From assembly GCA_965277775.1 (NCBI GenBank), contig OZ255843.1, forward strand, positions 1,054,001 through 1,118,000: a DNA stretch of 64,000 nt. Direction: 5' to 3'. The notes below the pieces were generated by a model. That model was not told the origin of the DNA, did not search any database, and worked only from the letters and a program-made list of their open reading frames with translations. Position numbers and translations under genes: made by a program. This DNA is from G965195345 sp965277775 (lineage in GTDB: Bacteria; Pseudomonadota; Gammaproteobacteria; CAKMZV01). Of the stretch, positions 38,401-50,600 are shown piece by piece (within the stretch, counting starts at the first letter, position 1; every line of letters begins with the position of its first letter).

Positions 38401-38507
38401 GGCCAAACTATTTGTACCGATTCGTTAGTGAAAAAACCCGCACTGAAAACTTAAACGCCAAAGGCGGAAACATTGATTTATTCAGCCTAAGTGACACGGA
38501 ATCCTAA
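35424..38507 (+). CDS. putA: Bifunctional proline dehydrogenase / delta-1-pyrroline-5-carboxylate dehydrogenase
   Basis: Converts proline to glutamate in two steps with FAD and NAD. Of the 1,027 residues, about 130-490 form the proline dehydrogenase barrel (DGISIKLSALNPRYEY, MVRLVKGAYWDSEIK). About 560-1010 form the aldehyde dehydrogenase with SPWNFPLAIFVGQIAAAL, FTGSTETAQAINR, AETGGVNAMIAD and catalytic Cys813 in SAGQRCSALRVL. The N-terminus has no ribbon-helix-helix DNA-binding domain, so this is the short non-regulatory PutA type; the C-terminal extra domain of long forms is also missing. No putP transporter is adjacent. TTACACACA occurs twice in tandem at 35399-35416, just before the start. 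Confidence 0.96.
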   Translation: MSEHTLDRTQIHKYKHADEKCCVDELLEQSILSRAERSSLLSTTRELVIQCRDNRHEGDWLDAFLQEFDLSNKEGIALMCLAESLLRIPDKETADKMISEKIANADWAAHRGHSGPFFVNASVWGLMLTGRIVKLDFDQAAHSSNWLAALIKKTGEPLIRRAILQAMRIMGGQYILGQTIEAGLKRAQHSGVLKSRYSFDMLGEGARTEADAERHYQSYLHAIETMGQASIKRKDGSANVYQNDGISIKLSALNPRYEYAQHQRMMPILFMKVKSLALLARNYELGFSIDAEEADRLDLSLELFQSLATDADLKNWDGLGFVLQAYQKRAVVVVDWLINLAQSTQRKLMVRLVKGAYWDSEIKHTQEQGFDDYPVFTRKPNTDLSYQICAQKLLAHKSYIFAQFATHNATTVALIMCLAARYKCQSSDFEFQRLHGMGELLYSQLNLSHPTFTFNIRVYAPIGKHRDLLPYLVRRLLENGANSSFVNRFLDAELPVDELVKDTLDLVKQSASRRHPQIALPLDQFRLADESRQQARGLDLNCPLTVPPLLSYIHQTAGKLPKVSHQSDQALAALASACSAQKSWDTQGTEHRAQIIERVGDALQKNRDRLISLIVNEAHRTLDDAVSEVREAIDFCYYYAALARNKLGHSQALIGPTGESNHLSFHGRGTFLCISPWNFPLAIFVGQIAAALVAGNAVLAKSATQTSGIAQYAIELFHQAGIPKQLLHLLLGRGSEITPILLTDKRLSGCAFTGSTETAQAINRLMATRKDAIIPLIAETGGVNAMIADSTALPEQLVDDIISSAFKSAGQRCSALRVLFLQSDNADEVITMLKGAMQALVIGEPTELTTDIGPVIDHEAANALNDYIKEMKQRAILIAECALTENQKKQHFVAPTVFEIDHLNELEGEVFGPILHIIRYEASAIDSVIDAINDTGYALTLGIHSRISGFADAIFNKTLIGNTYINRNITGAVVGVNPFGGCGLSGTGPKAGGPNYLYRFVSEKTRTENLNAKGGNIDLFSLSDTES

Positions 38508-38966
38508 ATAAAGGTCAACAGATTTATCTATTTTTTAAAAACCTAAACGCACAGCATGACACTCATATAAAAAGTGACCATCATAGCTTAACGTTTAAAA
38601 GAGTTTCTAACCCAGACCACACCTTAAAAGACAGACAATTTACGCATTATGATCATTTACCCATCTGATTACCAGATGAACGATGTATGAACGATCTGAC
38701 TATTCACATATGGCGCCAACTGTGCTTTCCGTGAATGTATCAAGCTGTTTTTCTTAAAAGCTAAAATTGTGATTATAATCATAGTTAGAATAAGGTGATG
38801 CAGAATGCACTTTTGTATATTGAAGTTAAAATAATATCATTTATAAAAATGACTTTAGTACAATCGCCCATTCATAAATCCAATATGAAACTCTAAAAAT
38901 TTCAAAATAACCATAATGAATAAACTAATCTCAACAAAAATAACTTAAACTTCTGCCCATTCTTTT
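38508..38966. other. Intergenic region between putA and lipoprotein pseudogene P2
   Basis: AT-rich and without a recognisable gene. It contains a perfect 12-bp palindrome TGATTATAATCA (38770-38781), possibly an operator. An ATG at 38916 is in frame with P2 and begins MNKLIST, resembling the MYKLF start of paralogues, but it is cut by a TAA at 38946. Confidence 0.5.
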
Positions 38967-41900
38967 TTGCGCGTTTTCTTAAACAGCATCACCAACACCT
39001 TCAAGAACGTGAATCAGCGCGCGTTAAGCACAATGAGTACAACCTTGGTGCTCTTTGCATTATTATCTGCATGTGGCGGTGGTGGCGGAGGTCGTGCCGA
39101 CACGACAACGCCTAATCCAACGACAACACTATCGGTGTTAGCAGGCGTTTTGAGTGTTAATGAAGACTTTACAACGGCTCAATTGGTTGCTACGGCCACC
39201 AATGCGACAAACATATCGTTCAATGAGTCCACCACAGGGGTCGTCTCTGTGCGCGTAACAGCAAATTCGGTGAACGTATCGAGCATTCTTAATGCCAATG
39301 GGCGAACCACCTTAACCATACTGCCACAAATGGTTCAGTGCGTTCGACGGCCCAAGTGGTGGTAACTGTAAACGCCATCAATGACCCACCGGTTTTAACA
39401 GTCTCAACCGCCGCATTGACATTGCTCGAAGATTTTGCCACTGTTTTAATCGCTTCAACAAGAAGCGATGTGGATGGTGATTCGCTCGCTTTTGCTGTGA
39501 CGCAATCAAACCCTGGCGTGGTAACAGTTACAAACTCAACCTCTGGTTTCGATGTGTCAAGCATAGCCAATGCCCATGGCGAAACCACTATAACTATTAC
39601 CATTAGTGATGGCGGAACCAACACCCTAGCTTGAGTGGGCATAACCGTTACACCCGTCAATGACCCACCAACCCTCAGTGTCTCAACCAATAGCATAATA
39701 ACATTCGGCGGCTTTACACCCATCACCATCAATACCACAGCGAATGATGTTGAGGAAGGCGATTTATCTTTCACCGTGACTGAATCCAGCAGAGGCGTGG
39801 TCAGAGTAAACACATCAGCAAATGCTATCGTTTTGTCTCCCATAGATGGTGTTTCAGGTCAAACCACCTTAACCGTCAGTGTGGTTGACAGTTCGGGGTC
39901 AACGACTATGCAAACAATTGCTGTCAATGTGCTTCCTATGCCCAGAGTTGCCCCTGTGCTGGTTGTTTCAACCAGCCGTATCACTGTGCAAGAAGATTTT
40001 ACGAGTTCAGTTGTCATCAGAACCACAGCCACAGATTCTAATGGAGATACCATAACCCTTTCACTGAGTTCAACTTCGCGTCTTGTGGATGCTGTTATAT
40101 CGACACCAATCAGTGATATAAGCACCCTCACCAATATGATCAACCTAACAGCGATTGACAATGCGAATGGTACAACAACCTTGACAGTCCAAGCGGCCGA
40201 CTCTGATGGTCTTTCCATTTCTGAACAAATTGTCATAGTGATCAATCCTGTGAGCGATGCCATCCCGTTTACCTTATCTACCAGTGTCGTCACCTTGTCT
40301 GCACCTGCTAATCAACTTGAACGCAATGTACATAGCATCAACATCAGTAACTTGAGCAGTGATTCCCTAAGGGCTCAAGTTCAAGTGATCAGTAGTGGAG
40401 CCGCCCTCTTTTCAGCCAATCCAGCCCCTGTAGTGAGCTTTACCACCAATGCCTTAACGACTGCGACCACACTGACTTTAGCCACGCATACAGCGCAATT
40501 ATATTTTTCAATCGCGCCTAACCAATTTGGCACAGCCACCCTAACTGTTCAGCTCACCAATCTCGTTGCTTCGGAAATATCGCAGCAAACCATGGTGGTT
40601 CAAGTCAATTCAGTGAATGTGCCTGCGGTCATCACTCAAGCCAGTCAAAACATTGAAAATCTTATTGTTCATGGGGGCATCTTTATGCCAATTCAGTCAT
40701 AGTCACACCGCTGGTCACGGTGTTTTTGGCACAAGCCAGCGCTTTGGGTGGGCATTTGATCAACCTCGATACGGTTGAAGAATTTACATTTATGCGTTCA
40801 AGTGGTTTAATCTCGCACAATGCTTGGTTTGGCATGGTTTTACCACAGCTGAGTTTTCCTGGTGAGCTGTATTGGAGGACGAATGGCAGCACCATTACCT
40901 ATGGTTTTGTCAGCACCAGTGTCAATACCACTGGTACTGTCACAGTCTATCCGGGTAACTACCGCCTAAATTGGGATGATAGTAATGGACTTATTGCCAA
41001 TAGAGGGCGGTTTGGTTCCGCCACCACTGCTAATTGGACGGTTTTTTCTGGACAAAGTTTAAATAGGTTTTTCATTTTAGGAGATAGAGGAGATCCAACG
41101 CCTCGTCGAGCACTTTATGAATTTCCGCAAGGTTTAGCACCCGCTTCCAATCTATTAATGCGCGTATTGGCGAAATCTACAACGAGCTTACGTTTTACTG
41201 GGTATGATCTGAATGGTGATATGATAAGCACTGCAAGTTGGTCAGCAGTAGATCCAAACGGTGGCACAGCGCGCTTTGAAAATATTTCTCAGAGCACAGG
41301 TGTTCAAACGGTGGACATGGTTTACACGGCACCAGCGACATATAATGGTCAAACAACGGTTGTGGTCACCCTACAAGTGAATGGCTTAAACACAGCAACG
41401 GCCATTTCATTCACAGTGGATACGCCACCCAGTATCGCATTGCCAACCCATACCATCGTGTTAAACGAAGATTTTGGCGCCTTTGTCATTGGTACCACTG
41501 TGACTGATCAGGGTGTGAGTGGCACATTGCCCTTTATGGTTTTAGCCTTAGCTACTCAAGTTTTGACCATAACCACCTCAGCCAATACCATTCAATTAAC
41601 GGCCGTGCCTCATGCCTACGGCAGGATCACTCTAACGGTTCAGACCACAGATTCTGCCTTTCAAGCCACTTCAACACAGGTCGTGGTTACTGTACAAGCA
41701 GTGAATGATACCCCAACACTAACCATTTCAACCAACAACATTGCAACCATTGGTGGATTTACGCCCATCAGCATTCGCACCACGGTCACTGATGTGGAGG
41801 ACGCCACCTTACCCTTTACCGTGCAAGCCTCAGCTGTAGGTGTGGTTACCATATCCACCTCTAATAATACCATTGTTTTGAACTCTATTGTGGGTGGTTC

Positions 41901-44427
41901 GGGTCAAACCACTTTAACGGTGACAGTGGTTGACAGTTCAAATGTGACTGTGGTTCAAACCATCGTTGTCAATGTATTTGTAAGCAAAAGCACAACACCG
42001 GTGTTGTCTGTTTCCACCAATCTCATCAGTTTGCAAGAAGATTTTACGGCTTCGGTGTTCATCCAAACCACTGCCACGGATGCTGATGGTGATACCCTTA
42101 CACTTTCAGTGAGTTCATCAAAGGCTTTGATCAATGCCCTGGTTTCTACACAAGGCATCTCTTTAAGTGCAGTGACTGATCAATCTGGCACCACCACCTT
42201 AACTGTCCGTGCAACCGATGATGGGGGGCTATTTGATTCGACACAGATTGTTGTCGTGGTGGAAGCTGTTAATGACACACCGACCTTAACCGTCTCATCC
42301 AATACGGTTACCATAGATACAGACCCCATTGTCGTGAATGTCACTGCCTCTGATGTTGAGAATAGTACCTTATCTTTCAGTGTCTCAACAGGGCAGGGCG
42401 TTGTGAGCACAATATTTACGACCTCAAGCTTGACCATAACCCGATTGGGCATAAATGCCACTCAGGTTCTGTTGACCCTGAGAACAACCGATTTAGGCGG
42501 ATTAACGACTTCTACCATAGTAACCGTCCTTCCAACACCCATGTTTGTTGTAACGACTGGCATTAAGAACCCTTGATTTTGCTTGGAGTGCAGTCTCTGC
42601 TACAAGCCATTATCAATTGCGAAGCAATCTGGATGGCAGTTCTGGTTATGTGGACCTGAGCACAACGGGCATGGTGGGTTAGTCCCAATAGCACCAATAT
42701 TAGGCAAACCACCGCGCAAGGTCTGGTATCCTTACACCGATACATACTGGTCGATCCCCAGTACGGTGTGTTTCCCTGTAATGGTGCATCTTGTGGGGCT
42801 TCTATTGGTAACATGGCTACTTTAACCCGAGCACAAATGAACAGTATGATTGGTCGTTTACAATCAAGTAATAGTGACTCAGGTGATCAATTTGGCGATT
42901 CAATAAGCTTGAGCGGTGACGGCAATACCCTTGCCGTTGGGGCACCGAATGAGCGTAGCGCCTCAACTGGTGTCAGTGGCGTAAAAAGTGATAATAGTGC
43001 CGCTCAAGCAGGGGCCGTGTATGTATTCAGCCGCAATGGTGGCGTGTGGTCACAACAAGCATATATCAAAGCATCCAATACTGCGCTGGGCTCGTTGTTT
43101 GGTTTTTCTGTCAGTTTAAGCCTTGACGGCAATACGCTTGCCGTGAGGGCAGAAAGTGAGGCGGGCTCATCTATTGGCATCAATGGGCTGCAAACCACCA
43201 CAAATTCGTCACGTGCAGGGGCCACCTATTCCGTTTCAGTGGTGGTGTGTGGTCACAACAAGCGTATATCAAAGCATCCAATACTGCGCTGGGCTCGTTG
43301 TTTGGCTTTTCTGTCAGTTTAAGCCTTGACGGCAATACGCTTGCCGTGAGGGCAGAAAGTGAGGCGGGCTCATCTATTGGCATCAATGGGCTGCAAACCA
43401 CCACAAATTCGTCACGTGCAGGGGCCACCTATTCCGTTTCAGTGGTGGTGTGTGGTCACAACAAGCATACATCAAAGCATCAAATACTGACTCCAACGAT
43501 CGGTTTGGCATAACTGTGAGTCTAAGCGGCGATGGCAATACCCTTGTCGCAGGTGCTGTAGGCGAAGCAAATTCAATTTCTGGCGTTAATAATGGCGGTC
43601 AGAGTAGTAATACGGCTACGTTCGTAGGCGCGGTTTATGTATTCCGCTTTAATAATGGCGTTTGGACACAACAAGCGTACATTAAAGCCTCAAATCCTGG
43701 GGGCAGCGATCGGTTTGGCGAATCTACAAGTCTCAGCGCTGACGGCAATATGCTTGCAGTAGGGGCGACTGGGGAAGGTAATAAATCAACTGGTATCAAC
43801 AATGGTGGTGAAAGCAATAACGAAGCTACTGGTTCAGGAACCGTTTATGTATTCCGCTTTGACGGTAGTCATTGGACACAACAGGCATACATCAAAGCAA
43901 CAAAAGTGAAAGCTTCCGATGATTTTGGCCGTTCTGTGAGCCTAAGCACTAATGGCAATACTATTGCAGTGGGAGCACCTAATGAAGATGGCGCATCTAC
44001 TGGCGTCAATGGGGTCCAAAATAGTAGTGCGACTAATACAGGAGCGGTGTATGTATTCCGCATTAGTAGTGGTGTGTGGTCACAACAAGCGTATATCAAA
44101 ACATTAAATTTAAGAGATAGAAATAATTTTGGTAATGCTGTGAGTCTCAGCGCTGATGGTAATATTCTTGCGGCGGGTGCAAATCTTGAATTTGGTTCAG
44201 CTACAGGTGTTGGCGGCGTCGATGATAATACAATATTTCGTGCAGGCGCAACCTATTCGTTTGAATTTAACAATGGCACCTGGTCTCAACGAGCTTATAT
44301 TAAAGCCACCGAGAATGCTACTGTTGCACAATTTGGTAATTCTGTGAGCCTGAGCAGTTCTGGCGGCACACTTGCTGTGGGTTTATCTATAAACGCTAGT
44401 AAACCTGGCGCCGTTTACTTGTATTAA
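38967..44427 (+). pseudogene. Lipoprotein paralogue P2: cadherin-like repeats, one C-type-lectin-like domain and FG-GAP propeller, multiply frameshifted
   Basis: Pieced together, the product has a lipoprotein signal (ALLSACGGGGGG) and cadherin-like repeats. Next comes a C-type-lectin-like domain at about 40650-41140 (LGGHLINLDTVEEFTFM, ALYEFPQGL), then more repeats, a fibronectin-like segment and a propeller ending GAVYLY at 44427. The lesions visible against paralogues are: one base lost near 39320; TGA at 39632-39634; one base lost in a G5 run at 40673-40677; one base gained near 42568; one base gained near 42676. In addition, a frameshifting deletion inside blade 2 is present twice because that blade is duplicated (43051-43456). 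Several lesions are single-base, so sequencing error could explain some but hardly all. The only in-frame start for the first segment is a TTG. Confidence 0.85.
43051..43456 (+). repeat. 203-bp tandem duplication of a propeller blade
   Basis: Two adjacent 203-bp units (43051-43253 and 43254-43456) differ at only two positions (one A/G, one T/C). Normal blades are about 204 bp; each copy carries the same small deletion at its ACCTATTCCG junction, so each shifts the frame by one. Confidence 0.92.
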
Positions 44428-44637
44428 TTTCGTCTTTCCATTCATCTTACAGGAGATGCCGAGTATGGTCAAATGGTAGATAATTGAGCCATTTTTGGCT
44501 AATCCGTTGATTGCGAGCAATAGAGCAAATAAAACCAACATTTAAAACACATTTTTTATACAATGTTTGGCATAATTTGTGAAGTATTGATAAAATGTCA
44601 CCTCAATAACCCATTCAACTCAGCACTTAGAATCGTT
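44428..44637 (+). repeat. Upstream region of giant gene D, homologous to that of gene E
   Basis: The sequence from the P2 stop to the D start (including GTTGATTGCGAG and CCAACATTTAAAACA) recurs before gene E at about 56000-56310. CATAAT here and TATAAC there occupy the same position about 65-70 bases before the ATG and may be the -10. No gene is present; an in-frame ATG at 44563 gives a longer but non-conserved N-terminus. Confidence 0.6.
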
Positions 44638-47600
44638 ATGTATAAATTATTTTATAGCAATGCAACTCAATGTTTTATCAGTCTTTTTTCCCAAAGGCAC
44701 GCTTTCAGCCTATTTAATTCTGCATTCACGGGCAAACTAATGCGCGTATCCAAGATGATGAACTGGCGCACGCTGAGTACAATTAGCACAGCAGTCATGC
44801 TCTCAACTCTATTGACTGCTTGCGGCGGCGGTGGCGGCGGTGGCGGTACCAGCGGTGGTGATGGTGGAAGCACCCCAAATACAACGCCCACGCTGACGGT
44901 TTTGAACAATAGCTATTCCCTCACAGTGGGTTCTAGAGTTCCGATAACCATTGCCACAGCTGCGAATGCGGACCGAATAACGGTCACTCAGTCAAATCCT
45001 GGAGTGGTCACCATCACCACCTCAAACGCTCGTGTCAGTATTTCTAACATAGCTAATGCAAGTGGCCGAACCACCATAACCATAACCGCCATTAATGGTT
45101 CACTAAGTTCACTGCCTCAAGTGGTCGTGGTAGAGGTAATACGACTTAACCCAAATACAACGCCCACGCTGACGGTTTTGAACAGTAGCTATTCCCTCAC
45201 AGTGGGATCTAGAGTTCCGATAACCATTGCCACAGCTGCGAATGCGGACCGAATAACGGTCACTCAGTCAGATCCTAGTGTGATCAACATCACCACCTCA
45301 AACGCTCGTGTCAATATTTCTAACATAACTAATGCAAATGGGCGAACCACTATAACCATAACCGCCTTTAATGGTTCACTAAGTTCACTGCCTCAAATGG
45401 TGGTGGTAGAGGTAACTTCTTCTACACCCATGCTGACGGTTTTGAGCAATAGCCGTAATCTAATAGAGAATTTTTCGGGTCCTATAGCCATTGCCACTGC
45501 AACCAATACAGGCCAAATAATAGTCACTCAGTCAAATCCTGGGGTGGTCAACATCACAACCTCAAACGCTCGTGTCAGTATTTCCAGCCTGCCTAATGAA
45601 ATTGGGCGAACCACCATAACCATAACCGCCATTAATGGTTCACTAAGTTCACTGCCTCAAGTGGTCGTGGTAGAAGTAATACGACTTCCGAATACAACGC
45701 CCACACTGTCAGTTTTGATCAATAGCTATGACCTGCAAGAGGATTTTGCAGACATTAACATTGCCACAGCAGTCAATGCGGACCGAATAATAGTCACTCA
45801 ATCCCAAGCCGGGGTGGTCAACATCACAACTTCAATCTCAAATGTCCGTTTATCCAGCCTGCCTAATGCAAATGGGCGAACCAATTTAACCATAACTGCC
45901 TTTAATGGTTCACTGCGTTCGTCTGATGAAGTAGTGGTGGTGCGAGTATCACCCGTCAATGACTCACCAACAATAACGCTCTCAACCGACAGTATCACAG
46001 TCTTCGGTGGATTTTCGCCGATCACTATTGGCACGATTATCACTGATGTTGATCATAACGACAATTTTTCCTACACCATTCAAGACGCTAACCCAGGGGT
46101 GGTCAGAGCAATGGCTTCACCTAATGCCATTATATTGAATGCTATTACTGGCGTTTCAGGTACAACCACCATAACGGTCAGATCATCAGCTGATCCTTTA
46201 GGTGCAATAGCGACCAGAACAATATCTGTCGTTGTGGTCAATTCTTCACCTGTAGTGACTGTTTCCACCAATCTTATTCTCGTGCAAGAAGACTTTGCCA
46301 ATTCTATAGTCGTCAGAACCACAATCACGGATGCCGATCCTGGTACATTGAGCATCACAGTGACATCCTCCACCAGTAGTATTGTCAATGCTGTTGTTTC
46401 AGCACCAATCAACAACGTGAGAACCATTACTTTTACGCCGATGTCCAATGCCAATGGGCAAACCACTATTACCGTCCAGGCAACAGATGTCGGTGGAAAA
46501 ACGGCTTCTTCTGAGATTGTCGTGGCGGTTACGGCTGTCAATGACCTGCCAACCCTGTCCGTCTCAAACAATAGCATTTCAAGAACGGGGGTTTTTACGC
46601 CCATCACCATTCGCACGACAGCAAGTGATGTTGAAGATGGCGTTTTATCCTTTGATGTGCAAGAATCCACCACTGGGGTAATCGGAGTATCCACAACGAC
46701 CAATTCAATTATCTTGAGTGCTATTCGTGGCGGTTCAGGTCAAACCACCTTAACTGTCAGTGTCGTTGACAGTTTGGGTTCTACAGCCTTGCAAACAATC
46801 ACTGTTAATATAACCATTGTAATCAGTGGATCAGCACCTGTATTGAAGGTTACGACGACCCGCTTCAGCCTTCAAGAAGATTTTTCGTTCCCTGTTCACC
46901 TCAGAACCATTGAAACAGATGCTGATGGTGATAGATTAACCTTTTTTTTAACATCAACAACCTATTTAGTTGATGCACAAATTTCGTCATTAAGCAGCGA
47001 CAGGAGAACCATTACTCTAACGTCAGTTGCTAATGCCCATGGCACAGCAACTTTGACCCTCCAAACGGCCGACCCAGGTGGTCTTGTAGATTCTACAGAA
47101 ATTGTCGTGGTGGTCACCCCAGTTAGTGATCCTGTTACGCTCTCTTTATCGACTTCTTCCCTGAGCATATCTGCCATAGGAAATCAGATTTACCGCAACG
47201 TACAAAGCATTAATATCAATCATGTAGACAATGAAGCCATAATGGCTCAAATTCAGGTAACGAGTTCTAACAGCCGCCTCTTTTCAGCAAATCCAACCCC
47301 GGTAGTGAGCTTTACCACCAATGCCTTAACGACTGCGACCACATTGACTTCAGCCGCGCATACAGCGCAATTATATTTTTCAATCGCGCCTAACCAATTT
47401 GGCACAGCCACACTAACTGTACAACTCACCAATCTGACTTATTCAGAAACGACGGAACAAACTTTGGTGGTTCAAGCCTTTCAAGAGGATCTGCCTCCAG
47501 CGATCATTCGAGAAAACACAAACCTTAGAAATTTAGTTATAAATGATGGACATCTTTATGCCAATTCAACCATAACATCACAAGCAATTACACCATTTTT

Positions 47601-50600
47601 AGCACAAGCAAGCGCTTTGGGTGGTCATTTGGTCAACATCAATACAGTTGAAGAGCTTAATTTTTTGCGTTCAAGTGGATTAGAAACTCATGAGGCTTGG
47701 TATGGCTTGGTTTTACCTAAGCTGGATTTTCCCGGCGAGCTGTTTTGGAGAACAAACAACAGCACGCTTGCCTATGGTTTTGTCAGTACCAGTGCTAATA
47801 CCACTGGCGATGTCTCTGTCTATCCAGGTGTTTATCCCTTAGCTTGGTACAGTGCAGGTGGATTAATTGCTAATAGGCCATCATCAGTCCCCCCCACTCT
47901 CAATTGGACAATTTATAACTATACAGTGGATAGATCCTTTTTATTAGGCGATAGCGGTGATACCCGACTTCGCTCGGCACTTTATGAATTTCCCCAGGGT
48001 TTAACAGCCACGCCCAATCAGCCCGTCGTAGTAACTGCTGGCGTACCCGTAACCGTACGTTTAACCGGATATGATTTGAATGGAGACTCAATAAGTATAG
48101 CAGATTGGAGCACCACTTCGACCGTGGGTTCACACAGCATTACCCATGTTTCTGCAACGACAGGCATTCAAACAGTGGATTTTAGTTTTAGGCCACCATT
48201 TGGTTTTAATGGCGATATAACCATTAATGTCACCTTAACAGTGAATGGACAAACGACGACTATTCCGTTGCGATTTTTGACTGTGACGCCAACATTTAAA
48301 TTGCCTACAAACCACATAACCTTGACCGAGAACAGCAGTCAGACCATTCGCCATCAACTAACTATCACCAATATTAGTATTCCAGCGCTCGCTGGGACGA
48401 CAAGGACCGAAGACTTAGAATGGCAATTTGTTGGAGTTGGTTCTAGCTTTTTTTCTAATCAACCTGAGTTGGAAATCAGTTTCTCGACCAATACCATAAT
48501 GAGGACTGCCAGCATCGGTTCAGTGCCGCAAACTGCGCAATTGTATTTTTCAATCATCCCTGATCAATCGGGCGCGAAAACCATTCTCATACAACTCACC
48601 GATCGCGCTAGATCTATAAGATCAGTTCTACAAACTCTGACCGTACAAGTCAATCCAGTGGCTGAGCCTCCGACGATCGTTCAGGCCAGCCCAAATCTTC
48701 AAAATTTGGTTGTTCATGGCGGTCATCTCTATGCCAATTCAGCGACACCATCACAAGCAATTACGCCCTTTTTGGCACAAGCGCGCGCTTTGGGTGGCCA
48801 TTTGGCCAACATCAATACAGAAGATGAGTTGACGTTTTTGCAATCGGGTGCAGGCGGGATAAGCATTTCTGAAACTTGGATTGGGCGGGTTTTACCCCAG
48901 CGACACTTTCCAGGCGAGCTTTTTTGGGTAACGAATGACAGCACTATAGCCTATGGATATGCCAGCACTGACAACCTAATCATCTATCCAGGTCATTATC
49001 GCTTGAGGTGGGCTGCCAGTGGAGCGCTAAGGGCCAATAGAACGGGTAGTGCCTCCACCCTATTCAATTGGACTGTTTATTCCCCCTCCCAGGGTTTTTT
49101 CCTATTAGACGATATTGGGGATAGGAGTCGTTATGCGCTTTATGAATTTCCGCAAGGCTTGCCAGTCACACCAATACAGACAGATGTAACCTCAACAGTC
49201 ACTGTTCGATTGACGGGTTTTGATTTGGATGGTGATGCGATAACTGCAGCTGATTGGAGCGCATCCGTAGCGACTGGTGCAGTTAATCTTAGGCCTGTTT
49301 CTCAAGCAAACGGCGTTCAGACAATGGATTTAGTTTATACCGCTCCAACATCTTTTCTGGGTCAAACAATCGTCGTCGTTACTCTCAATGTGAATGGATT
49401 AAGCACCTCCAAAGACATTTTATTCACCGTGAGAGATGCCCTACCCATCATTGTCTTGTCAACGAATGCCGTATTGGTTGACGAAGATTTTACCGACTTT
49501 TTCATCGCCGCCACCGCCACCGATCGGGGTGTTAGTGGCACTTTGCCGTTAACGGTGCGTGCTTCAAATGCGGGTATTATGAACATATCGACCTCAACCA
49601 ATGGCTTTCAATTTTCGGGCGCGCCCGATTTTAACGGTTTGGTCACTCTAACGGTGCAAACAACAGATCCTATCGGGCAAATAAGTTCAGCCATTGTCGT
49701 CGTCACAGTACAACCGACACCAGACACCCCAACAATCAACGTCACAACCAATAATATTACAGCTATAAATGGCTTTTCGCCCATCTCTATTGGCGTAACG
49801 GCACAAGATGTCGATCATGTTGCTATTCCTTTACCTTTTACCGTACAAACGTCCACTTCAGGTTTGGTCAGAATAACCACAGCAGCAAATACAATCGTTT
49901 TAAATAGTATACCTGGTGCCACTGGTCAAACGACCTTAACAATTCGTACAATTGATGGAACTGGTCGAACAGCGACACAAACAATCGTTGTCAATGTGGT
50001 CATTATTCTCAGCGGCAACGCTCCTACACTGGCTACTTCAACCGGCCTCATCTACGTACAAGAAGACTTTTCGACACCAGTGAGCATTCAAGTGAACGGC
50101 AGAGATTCTGACAATCAAATAGTTACGCTTTCACTGAGTTCATCCTCGTATCTTGTGAATGCTGTGATTGCCAGTCCGACCACCGGCAGAGGTAGAGTCG
50201 ATAGCACAATCACCTTAACTTCGGTTAGCGATCTCCATGGCACTGCGACATTGACCGTGATAGCGACCGATGAAGGCGGTCGATCCACTACTCAGGAGAC
50301 TGTCGTCGTGGTTACGCCCGTTGTAGAGACCAACGCCATATCATTCACTGTATCAACTTCTGCAATCACCTTGTCTGCCATCGGCAATCAACTCAATCGA
50401 AACATACAAAGCATTAATATCCTTAACCCAGGGGATTTAAATCTACGCACTCAATTTACTGTGACGAGCAGTGGTAGTTCCATATTTTCAACCAATCCTG
50501 CGCCGGTGGTGAGTTTCACCCCTAATGCATTAACGACTTCATTGATGTTGTCTTCACCCATGCACACGGCGCAGTTGTATTTTTCAATCGCCCCTAACCA

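Noticed and set aside
43004..43457. CRISPR-like repeat at the duplicated blade
   Set aside because: The units are 203 bp, directly adjacent, lack spacers and encode propeller blades.
45798..46703. Long antisense reading frames inside lipoprotein genes (for example 46080-46703, 58272-58625, 39289-39843 minus)
   Set aside because: They are mirror frames of Thr/Val/Asn-rich repeats, have low-complexity Val/Thr/Ser products, and recur wherever the same repeat occurs.
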